Source of the DNA: Antitrichia curtipendula
Lineage: Eukaryota; Streptophyta; Bryopsida; Hypnales; Leucodontaceae
Length of the DNA stretch: 64,000 nucleotides
Reading direction: 5' to 3'
Assembly: GCA_951230915.1 (NCBI GenBank)
Contig: OX579637.1
Coordinates: 5,208,001-5,272,000 of the forward strand
Made by a program: the position numbers and the translations under genes. A model generated the notes under the pieces. The model saw nothing but the letters and a program-made list of their open reading frames with translations. It was not told the origin of the DNA and searched no databases. This document shows positions 49,524 through 61,041 of the stretch, piece by piece (the stretch's first letter is position 1; each line of letters begins with the position of its first letter).

Positions 49524-52360
49524 CATGTAGAATCCATGTGGAGATTCCATTCTTGCCGCAATATGCTAGTTTTATTATATGAATGAAATATTAAAAGAAT
49601 TCGCCATCCCCTGTACTTTGGGGATCCAAATTCAAATGTCATGGAATTTGTTGGCCATTTCACAAGTTCAAAAAATTGTAAAAGTTGTAAATAATCCCCA
49701 CATGAAGAATCCATGTGGAGATTCCATTCTTTCCGCAATATGCTAGTTTTATTATGTGAATGAAATATTAAAAGAATTCGCCATGCCCTGTACTCTGGGG
49801 ATCTAAATTCAAATGTCATAGAATTTGTTGGCCATTTGACAAGTTCAATAAAATGTACAAGTTTTAAACAATCCCCACATGTTGAATCTATGTCGAGATT
49901 ACATTCTGGGCGCAATATGCTAATTTTATTATGTGAATGAAATACTAAAAAAATTCGCCATGCCTTGTACTTTAGGGATCCAAATTCAAATGTCATGGAA
50001 TTTGTTGGCCATTTGACGAGTTCAAAAAGATGTACAAGTTGTAAATAATTCCCACATGTAGAGTCCATGTGGGGATTCCATTCTTGCCGCAATATGCTAG
50101 TTTTATTATATGAATGAAATATTAAAAGAATTCGCTTTCCCTGTACTCTGGGGATCCAAATTCAAATGACATAGAATTTGTTGGCCATTTGACGAGTTCA
50201 AAAAAATGTACAAGTTGTAAATAATTTCCACATGTAGAATCCATGTGGAGATTCCATTCTTTCCGCAATATGCTAGTTTCATTACACAAATGAGATACTA
50301 AAAGAAGACCCCATCCCCTGTACTTTGGGGATCCAAATTCAAATGTCATGGAATTTGTTGGCCATTTCACAAGTTCAAAAAATTGTAAAAGTTGTAAATA
50401 ATCCCCACATGAAGAATCCATGTGGGGATTCCATTCTTGCCGCAATATGCTAGTTTAATTACACAAATGAGATACTAAAAGAATCCCCCATCCCCTGTAC
50501 TTTCGGGATCCAAATTCAAATGTCATAGAATTTGTTGGCCATTTCACAAGTTCAAAAAACTGAACAAGTTGTAAATAATCTCCACATGTAGAATCCATGT
50601 GGGGATTCCATTCTTTCCGCAATATGCTAGTTTTATTATGTAAATGAAATATTAAAAGAATTCGCCATGCCCTGTACTCTGGGGATCTAAATTCAAATGT
50701 CATAGAATTTGTTGGCCATTTGACAAGTTCAAAAAAATGTACAAGTTGTAAATAATTTCCACATGTAGAGTCCATGTGGGGATTCCATTCTTGCCGCAAT
50801 ATGCTAGTTTTATTATATGAATGAAATATTAAAAGAATTCGCTTTCCCTGTACTATGGGGATCCAAATTCAAATGACATAGAATTTGTTGGCCATTTGAC
50901 GAGTTCAAAAAAATGTACAAGTTGTAAATAATTCCCACATGTAGAGTCCATGTGGGGATTCCATTCTTGCCGCAATATGCTAGTTTTATTATATGAATGA
51001 AATATTAAAAGAATTCGCTTTCCCTGTACTATGGGGATCCAAATTCAAATGACATAGAATTTGTTGGCCATTTGACGAGTTCAAAAAAATGTACAAGTTG
51101 TAAATAATTTCCACATGTAGAATCCATGTGGAGATTCCATTCTTGCCGCAATATGCTAGTTTTATTATATGAATGAAATATTAAAAGAATTCGCCATCCC
51201 CTGTACTTTGGGGATCCAAATTCAAATGTCATGGAATTTGTTGGCCATTTCACAAGTTCAAAAAATTGTAAAAGTTGTAAATAATCCCCACATGAAGAAT
51301 CCATGTGGAGATTCCATTCTTTCCGCAATATGCTAGTTTTATTATGTGAATGAAATATTAAAAGAATTCGCCATGCCCTGTACTCTGGGGATCTAAATTC
51401 AAATGTCATAGAATTTGTTGGCCATTTGACAAGTTCAATAAAATGTACAAGTTTTAAACAATCCCCACATGTTGAATCTATGTCGAGATTACATTCTTGC
51501 CGCAATATGCTAATTTTATTATGTGAATGAAATACTAAAAAAATTCGCCATGCCTTGTACTTTAGGGATCCAAATTCAAATGTCATGGAATTTGTTGGCC
51601 ATTTGACGAGTTCAAAAAGATGTACAAGTTGTAAATAATTCCCACATGTAGAGTCCATGTGGGGATTCCATTCTTGCCGCAATATGCTAGTTTTATTATA
51701 TGAATGAAATATTAAAAGAATTCGCTTTCCCTGTACTCTGGGGATCCAAATTCAAATGACATAGAATTTGTTGGCCATTTGACGAGTTCAAAAAAATGTA
51801 CAAGTTGTAAATAATTTCCACATGTAGAATCCATGTGGAGATTCCATTCTTTCCGCAATATGCTAGTTTCATTACACAAATGAGATACTAAAAGAAGACC
51901 CCATCCCCTGTACTTTGGGGATCCAAATTCAAATGTCATGGAATTTGTTGGCCATTTCACAAGTTCAAAAAATTGTAAAAGTTGTAAATAATCCCCACAT
52001 GAAGAATCCATGTGGGGATTCCATTCTTGCCGCAATATGCTAGTTTAATTACACAAATGAGATACTAAAAGAATCCCCCATCCCCTGTACTTTCGGGATC
52101 CAAATTCAAATGTCATAGAATTTGTTGGCCATTTCACAAGTTCAAAAAACTGAACAAGTTGTAAATAATCTCCACATGTAGAATCCATGTGGGGATTCCA
52201 TTCTTTCCGCAATATGCTAGTTTTATTATGTAAATGAAATATTAAAAGAATTCGCCATGCCCTGTACTCTGGGGATCTAAATTCAAATGACATAGAATTT
52301 GTTGGCCATTTGACAAGTTCAAAAAAATGTACAAGTTGTAAATAATTTCCACATGTAGAA
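49524..52360. repeat. 1,590-bp (9-monomer) tandem duplication, second locus
   Basis: Copy 1 is about 49,524-51,113 and copy 2 about 51,114-52,360, ending in a C-headed, D-tailed hybrid. Order: D/B hybrid, C, E, D, B, A, C/E, D, D. Markers at an offset of 1,590 bp include tactttcggg (50,498 and 52,088), ttattatgtaaatg and ttcaaaaagatg. Part of the unit recurs again about 1,415 bp further on: the tttcggg word at 52,091 has a partner at 53,506. Confidence 0.88.
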
Positions 52361-55300
52361 TCCATGTGGAGATTCCATTCTTTCCGCAATATGCTAGTTT
52401 CATTACACAAATGAGATACTAAAAGAAGACCCCATCCCCTGTACTTTGGGGATCCAAATTCAAATGTCATGGAATTTGTTGGCCATTTCACAAGTTCAAA
52501 AAATTGTAAAAGTTGTAAATAATCCCCACATGAAGAATCCATGTGGGGATTCCATTCTTGCCGCAATATGCTAGTTTAATTACACAAATGAGATACTAAA
52601 AGAATCCCCCATCCCCTGTACTTTGGGGATCCAAATTCAAATGTCATAGAATTTGTTGGCCATTTCACAAGTTCAAAAAACTGAACAAGTGATAAATAAT
52701 TTCCACATGTAGAATCCATGTGGAGATTCCATTCTTTCCGGAATATGCTAGTTTTATTATGTGAATGAAATATTAAAAGAATTCGCCATGCCCTGTACTC
52801 TGGGGATCTAAATTCAAATGTCATAGAATTTGTTGGCCATTTGACAAGTTCAATAAAATGTACAAGTTTTAAACAATCCCCACATGTTGAATCTATGTCG
52901 AGATTACATTCTTGCCGCAATATGCTAATTTTATTATGTGAATGAAATACTAAAAAAATTCGCCATGCCTTGTACTTTAGGGATCCAAATTCAAATGTCA
53001 TGGAATTTGTTGGCCATTTGACGAGTTCAAAAAGATGTACAAGTTGTAAATAATTCCCACATGTAGAGTCCATGTGGGGATTCCATTCTTGCCGCAATAT
53101 GCTAGTTTTATTATATGAATGAAATATTAAAAGAATTCGCTTTCCCTGTAGTCTGGGGATCCAAATTCAAATGACATAGAATTTGTTGGCCATTTGACGA
53201 GTTCAAAAAAATGTACAAGTTGTAAATAATTTCCACATGTAGAATCCATGTGGAGATTCCATTCTTGCCGCAATATGCTAGTTTTATTATATGAATGAAA
53301 TATTAAAAGAATTCGCCATCCCCTGTACTTTGGGGATCCAAATTCAAATGTCATGGAATTTGTTGGCCATTTCACAAGTTCAAAAAATTGTAAAAGTTGT
53401 AAATAATCCCCACATGAAGAATCCATGTGGGGATTCCATTCTTGCCGCAATATGCTAGTTTAATTACACAAATGAGATACTAAAAGAATCCCCCATCCCC
53501 TGTACTTTCGGGATCCAAATTCAAATGTCATAGAATTTGTTGGCCATTTCACAAGTTCAAAAAACTGAACAAGTTGTAAATAATCTCCACATGTAGAATC
53601 CATGTGGGGATTCCATTCTTTCCGCAATATGCTAGTTTTATTATGTGAATGAAATATTAAAAGAATTCGCTTTCCCTGTACTCTGGGGATCTAAATTCAA
53701 ATGTCATAGAATTTGTTGGCCATTTGACAAGTTCAAAAAAATGTACAAGTTGTAAATAATTTCCACATGTAGAGTCCATGTGGGGATTCCATTCTTGCCG
53801 CAATATGCTAGTTTTATTATATGAATGAAATATTAAAAGAATTCGCTTTCCCTGTACTCTGGAGATCCAAATTCAAATGACATAGAATTTGTTGGCCATT
53901 TGACGAGTTCAAAAAAATGTACAAGTTGTAAATAATTTCCACATGTAGAATCCATGTGCGGATTCCATTCTTGCCACAATATGCTAGTTTTATTATGTGA
54001 ATGAAATATTAAAAGAATTCGCCATGCCCTGTACTTTGGGGATCCAAATTCAAATGTCATGGAATTTGTTGGCCATTTGACGAGTTCAAAAAAATGTACA
54101 AGTTGTAAATAATTCCCACATGTAGAGTCCATGTGGGGATTCCATTCTTGCCGCAATATGCTAGTTTTATTATATGAATGAAATATTAAAAGAATTCGCT
54201 TTCCCTGTACTCTGGGGATCCAAATTCAAATGACATAGAATTTGTTGGCCATTTGACGAGTTCAAAAAAATGTACAAGTTGTAAATAATTTCCACATGTA
54301 GAATCCATGTGGAGATTCCATTCTTTCCGCAATATGCTAGTTTAATTACACAAATGAGATACTAAAAGAATCCCCCATCCCCTGTACTTTGGGGATCCAA
54401 ATTCAAATGTCATGGAATTTGTTGGCCATTTCACAAGTTCAAAAAAATGTACAAGTTGTAAATAATCCCCACATGAAGAATCCATGTGGGGATTCCATTC
54501 TTGCCGCAATATGCTAGTTTAATTACACAAATGAGATACTAAAAGAATCCCCCATCCCCTGTACTTTGGGGATCCAAATTCAAATGTCATAGAATTTGTT
54601 GGCCATTTCACAAGTTCAAAAAACTGAACAAGTTGTAAATAATTTCCACATGTAGAATCCATGTGGAGATTCTATTCTTTCCGCAATATGCTAGTTTTAT
54701 TATGTGAATGAAATATTAAAAGAATTCGCCATGCCCTGTACTCTGGGGATCTAAATTCAAATGTCATAGAATTTGTTGGCCATTTGACAAGTTCAAAAAA
54801 ATGTACAAGTTGTAAATAATCCCCACATGCTGAATCTATGTCGAGATTACATTCTTGCCGCAATATGCTAATTTTATTATGTGAATGAAATACTAAAAAA
54901 ATTCGCCATGCCTTGTACTTTAGGGATCCAAATTCAAATGTCATGGAATTTGTTGGCCATTTGACGAGTTCAAAAAAATGTACAAGTTGTAAATAATTCC
55001 CACATGTAGAGTCCATGTGGGGATTCCATTCTTGCCGCAATATGCTAGTTTTACTATATGAATGAAATATTAAAAGAATTCGCTTTCCCTGTACTCTGGA
55101 GATCCAAATTCAAATGACATAGAATTTGTTGGCCATTTGACAAGTTCAAAAAACTGAACAAGTTGTAAATAATTTCCACATGTAGAATCCATGTGGAGAT
55201 TCCATTCTTGCCGCAATATGCTAGTTTTATTATATGAATGAAATATTAAAAGAATTCGCTTTCCCTGTACTCTGGGGATCCAAATTCAAATGACATAGAA

Positions 55301-55780
55301 TTTGTTGGCCATTTGACGAGTTCAAAAAAATGTACAAGTTGTAAATAATTTCCACATGTAGAATCCATGTGGAGATTCCATTCTTTCCGCAATATGCTAG
55401 TTTCATTACACAAATGAGATACTAAAAGAATCCCCCATCCCCTGTACTTTGGGGATCCAAACTCAAATGTCATGGAATTTGTTGGCCATTTCACAAGTTC
55501 AAAAAATTGTAAAAGTTGTAAATAATCCCCACATGAAGAATCCATGTGGGGATTCCATTCTTGCCGCAATATGCTAGTTTAATTACACAAATGAGATACT
55601 AAAAGAATCCCCCATCCCCTGTACTTTGGGGATCCAAATTCAAATGTCATAGAATTTGTTGGCCATTTCACAAGTTCAAAAAACTGAACAAGTGATAAAT
55701 AATTTCCACATGTAGAATCCATGTGGAGATTCCATTCTTTCCGGAATATGCTAGTTTTATTATGTGAATGAAATATTAAA
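52361..55780. repeat. Mixed pentamer-derived satellite block
   Basis: A, C, E, D, D/B hybrid and B-like monomers in partial pentamer order, followed by C/E hybrids and D. The caagtgataaata variant with ccggaatatg occurs near 52,687-52,742 and again near 55,691-55,745, so a short segment has been copied within the block. Nothing but satellite is present. Confidence 0.83.
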
Positions 55781-56270
55781 AGAATCCGCCATGCCCTGTA
55801 CTTTAAGGATCCAAATTCAAATGTCATAGAATTTGTTGGCCATTTGACGAGTTCAAAAAAATGTACAAGTTGTAAATAACTTCCACATGTAGAATCCATG
55901 TGGGCATTCCATTCTTGCCGCAATATGCTAGTTTTATTATATGAATGAAATATTAAAAGAATTCGCTTTCCCTGTACTCTGGGGATCCAAATTCAAATGA
56001 CATAGAATTTGTTGGCCATTTAACGAGTTCAAAAAAATGTACAAGTTGTAAATAATTTCCACATGTAGAATCCATGTGGAGATTCCATTCTTTCCGCAAT
56101 AAGCTAGTTTAATTACACAAATGAGATACTAAAAGAATCCCCCATCCCCTGTACTTTGGGGTTCCAAATTCAAATGTCATGGAATTTGTTGGCCATTTGA
56201 CAAATTCAAAAAAATGTACAAGTTGTAAACAATCCCCACATGTTGAATCTATGTCGAGATTCCATTCTCG

Positions 56271-56447
56271 CCGCAATATGCTAAGTATTTGACGGGAATG
56301 AAAGATTAAAGGGATTCGGCATTGCGTGTACTTTAAGGATCCAAATTCAAATGTCATAGAATTAGTTTGCCATTTGACGAGTTCAAAAAAATGTACAAGT
56401 TGTAAACAATCCCCACATGTAGAATCCATGTGGGGATTCCATTCTTG
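56271..56447. repeat. F-type monomer, copy 8
   Basis: Head with ctaagtatttgacggg, ggcattgcgtg (one base different) and gaattagtttgcc. In the A-F-E order. Confidence 0.9.
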
Positions 56448-58212
56448 CCGCAATATGCTAATTTTATGATGTGAATGAAATATTAAAAGAATTCGCCATG
56501 CCTTGTACTTTAGGGATCCAAATTCAAATGTCATGGAATTTGTTGGCCATTTGACGAGTTCAAAAAAATGTACAAGTTGTAAATAATTCCCACATGTAGA
56601 GTCCATGTAGGGATTCCATTCTTGCCGCAATATGCTAGTTTTATTATATGAATGAAATATTAAAAGAATTTGCTTTCCCTGTACTCTGGGGATCCAAATT
56701 CAAATGACATAGAATTTGTTGGCCATTTGACGAGTTCAAAAAAATGTACAAGTTGTAAATAATTTCCACATGTAGAATCCATGTGGAGATTCCATTCTTG
56801 CCGCATTATGCTAGTTTCATTACACAAATGAGATACTAAAAGAAGACCCCATCCCCTGTACTTTGGGGATCCAAATTCAAATGTCATGGAATTTGTTGGC
56901 CATTTCACAAGTTCAAAAAACTGTACAAGTTGTAAATAATCCCCACATGAAGAATCCATGTGGGGATTCCATTCTTGCCGCAATATGCTAGTTTAATTAC
57001 ACAAATGAGATACTAAAAGAATTCCCCATCCCCTGTATTTTGGGGATCCAAATTCAAATGTCATAGAATTTGTTGGCCATTTGACGAGTTCAAAAAACTG
57101 AACAAGTTGTAAATAATTTCCACATGTAGAATCCATATGGAGATTCCATACTTTCCGCAATATGCTAGTTTTATTATGTGAATGAAATATTAAAAGAATT
57201 CGCCATGCCCTGTACTCTGGGGATCCAAATTCAAATGTCATGGAATTTGTTGGCCATTTGACAAGTTCAAAAAAATGTACAAGTTGTAAATAATCCCCAC
57301 ATGTAGAATCCATGTGGAGATTCCATTCATGCCGCAATATGCTAGTTTTATTATGTGAATGAAATATTAAAAGAATTCGCCATGCCCTATACTCTGGAGA
57401 TCTAAATTCAAACGTCATAGAATTTATTGGCCATTTGACGAGTTCAAAAAACTGTAGAAGTTGTGAATAATCCCCACATGTAGAATCCATGTGGGGATCG
57501 GTTCTTGCCGCAATATGCTAGTTTTATTATGTGAATGAAATATTAAAAGAATTCACCATGCCTTGTACTCTGGAGATCCAAATTCAAATGTCATACAATT
57601 TGTTGGCCATTTGACGAGTTCAAAAAACTGTAGAAGTTGTGAATAATCCCCACATGTAGAATCCATGTGGGGATCCATTCTTGCCGCAATATGCTAGTTT
57701 TATTATGTGAATGAAATATTAAAACAATCGCCATGCCCTGTACTTTATGGATCCAAATTCAAATGTCATAGAATTTGTTGGCCATTTGACGAGTTCAAAA
57801 AAATGTATAAGTTGTAAATTATCCCCACATGTAGATTCCATGTGGGGATTCCATTCTTGCCGCAATATGCTAGTTTTATTATATGAATGAAATATTAAAA
57901 GAATTCGCTTTCCCTGTACTCTGGGGATCCAAATTCAAATGACATAGAATTTGTTGGCCATTTGACGAGTTCAAAAAAATGTACAAGTTGTAAATAATTT
58001 CCACATGTAGAATCCATGTGGAGATTCCATTCTTTCCGCAATAAGCTAGTTTAATTACACAAATGAGATACTAAAAGAATCCCCCATCCCCTGTACTTTG
58101 GGGTTCCAAATTCAAATGTCATGGAATTTGTTGGCCATTTGACAAATTCAAAAAAATGTACAAGTTGTAAATAATCCCCACATGTTGAATCTATGTCGAG
58201 ATTCCATTCTCG

Positions 58213-58389
58213 CCGCAATATGCTAATTATTTGACGGGAATGAAAGATTAAAGGGATTCGGCATGGCGTGTACTTTAAGGATCCAAATTCAAATGTCATA
58301 GAATTTGTTTGCCATTTGACGAGTTCAAAAAAATGTACAAGTTGTAAACAATCCCCACATGTAGAATCCATGTGGGGATTCCATTCTTG
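58213..58389. repeat. F-type monomer, copy 9
   Basis: Head with ctaattatttgacggg and ggcatggcgtg, in the A-F-E order, preceded by A with ggggttcc and aagctag. Confidence 0.9.
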
Positions 58390-59626
58390 CCGCAATATGC
58401 TAATTTTATTATGTGAATGAAATATTAAAAGAATTCGCCATGCCTTGTACTTTAGGGATCCAAATTCAAATGTCATGGAATTTGTTGGCCATTTGACGAG
58501 TTCAAAAAAATGTACAAGTTGTAAATAATTTCCACATGTAGAGTCCATGTGGGGATTCCATTCTTGCCGCAATATGCTAGTTTTATTATGTGAATGAAAT
58601 ATTAAAAGAATACGCCATGCCCTGTACTTTGGGGATCCAAATTCAAATGTCATGGAATTTGTTGGCCATTTGGCAAGTTCAAAAAAATGTACAAGTTGTA
58701 AACAATCCCCACATGTTGAATCTATGTCGAGATTCCATTCATGCCGCAATATGCTAGTTTTATTATATGAATGAAATATTAAAAGAATTCGCTTTCCCTG
58801 TACTCTGGGGATCCAAATTCAAATGACATAGAATTTGTTGGCCATTTGACAAGTTCAAAAAAATGTACAGGTTGTAAATAATTTCCACATGTAGAATCCA
58901 TGTGCGGATTCCATTCTTGCCGCAATATGCTAGTTTTATTATGTGAATGAAATATTAAAAGAATTCGCCATGCCCTGTACTTTGGGGATCCAAATTCAAA
59001 TGTCATGGAATTTGTTGGCCATTTGACAAGTTCAAAAAAATGTACAAGTTGTAAACAATCCCCACATGTTGAATCTATGTCGAGATTCCATTCATGCCGC
59101 AATATGCTAGTTTTATTATGTGAATGAAATATTAAAAGAATTCGCCATGCCCTGTACTCTGGGGATCTAAATTCAAATGTCATAGAATTTGTTGGCCATT
59201 TGACAAGTTCAAAAAAACGTACAAGTTGTAAATAATTTCCACATGTAGAGTCCATGTGGGGATTCCATTCTTGCCGCAATATGCTAGTTTTATTATATGA
59301 ATGAAATATTAAAAGAATTCGCTTTCCCTGTACTCTGGAGATCCAAATTCAAATGACATAGAATTTGTTGGCCATTTGACAAGTTCAAAAAAATGTACAA
59401 GTTGTAAATAATTTCCACATGTAGAATCCATGTGCGGATTCCATTCTTGCCGCAATATGCTAGTTTTATTATGTGAATGAAATATTAAAAGAATTCGCCA
59501 TGCCCTGTACTTTGGGGATCCAAATTCAAATGTCATGGAATTTGTTGGCCATTTGACGAGTTCAAAAAAATGTACAAGTTGTAAATAATTTCCACATGTA
59601 GAATCCATGTGGGGATTCCATTCTTG

Positions 59627-61041
59627 CCGAATTATGCTAGTTTTATTATATGAATGAAATATTAAAAGAATTCGCTATGCCCTGTACTTTGGGGATCCAA
59701 ATTCAAATGTCATGGAATTTGTTGGCCATTTCACAAGTTCAAAAAACTGTACAAGTTGTAAACAATCCCCACATGTTGAATCTATGTCGAGATTCCATTC
59801 ATGCCGCAATATGCTAGTTTTATTATGTGAATGAAATATTAAAAGAATTCGCCATGCCCTGTACTCTGGAGATCTAAATTCAAATGTCATAGAATTTATT
59901 GGCCATTTGACGAGTTCAAAAAACTGTACAAGTTGTAAATAATTTCCACATGTAGAGTCCATGTGGGGATTCCATTCTTGGCGCAATATGCTAGTTTTAT
60001 TATATGAATGAAATATTAAAAGAATTCGCTTTCCCTGTACTCTGGAGATCCAAATTCAAATGTCATAGAATTTGTTGGCCATTTGACAAGTTCAAAAAAA
60101 TGTACAAGTTGTAAATAATTTCCACATGTAGAATCCATGTGCGGATTCCATTCTTGCCGCAATATGCTAGTTTTATTATGTGAATGAAATATTAAAAGAA
60201 TTCGCTATGCCCTGTACTTTGGGGATCCAAATTCAAATGTCATGGAATTTGTTGGCCATTTCACAAGTTCAAAAAACTGTACAAGTTGTAAACAATCCCC
60301 ACATGTTGAATCTATGTCGAGATTCCATTCATGCCGCAATATGCTAGTTTTATTATGTGAATGAAATATTAAAAGAATTCGCCATGCCCTGTACTCTGGA
60401 GATCTAAATTCAAATGTCATAGAATTTATTGGGCATTTCACGAGTTCAAAAAAGTGTACAAGTTGTAAATAATTCCCACATGTAGAGTCCATGTGGGGAT
60501 TCCATTCTTGGCGCAATATGCTAGTTTTATTATATGAATGAAATATTAAAAGAATTCGCCATGCCCTGTTCTCTGGGGATCCAAATTCAAATGACATAGA
60601 ATTTGTTGGCCATTTGACGAGTTCAAAAAAATGTACAAGTTGTAAATAATTCCCACATGTAGAATCCATGTGCGGATTCCATTCTTGCCGCAATATGCTA
60701 GTTTTATTATGTGAATGAAATATTAAAAGAATTCGCTATGCCCTGTACTTTGGGGATCCAAATTCAAATGTCATGGAATTTGTTGGCCATTTCACAAGTT
60801 CAAAAAACTGTACAAGTTGTAAACAATCCCCACATGTTGAATCTATGTCGAGATTCCATTCATGCCGCAATATGCTAGTTTTATTATGTGAATGAAATAT
60901 TAAAAGAATTCGCCATGCCCTGTACTCTGGAGATCTAAATTCAAATGTCATAGAATTTGTTGGCCATTTGACGAGTTCAAAAAACTGTACAAGTTGTAAA
61001 TAATTTCCACATGTAGAATCCATGTGGAGATTCCATTCTTT
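59627..61041. repeat. 530-bp trimer tandem repeat
   Basis: Units start at 59,627 (530 bp), 60,157 (531 bp) and 60,688 (only the first two monomers). Each has a monomer with the private tcgctatgccc, then a C monomer with ggagatct, then a D monomer. The private word recurs at 59,671, 60,201 and 60,732. The associated catgtgcgg tail occurs near 60,141 and 60,672, and without tcgctatg near 58,904 and 59,434. Confidence 0.88.

Larger units (their letters stand above)
55781..59626. repeat. Irregular satellite block with two F cassettes
   Basis: The left part (about 55,780-56,790) matches 35,990-37,000 at an offset of 19,791 bp, including the rare gtgggcattcc and aagctag variants. F cassettes lie at 56,271 and 58,213. 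Between them are A, C, C and several 1-bp-short monomers, one with a unique gtggggatcggtt near 57,497 and one with aaaacaatcgcc near 57,722. From about 58,750, D monomers alternate with C-like monomers carrying catgtgcgg. Confidence 0.83.

Noticed and set aside
57490..57730. Possible unique sequence near gtggggatcggtt and aaaacaatcgcc
   Set aside because: Both are small substitutions or indels inside otherwise ordinary monomers; flanks align to the satellite without a gap.
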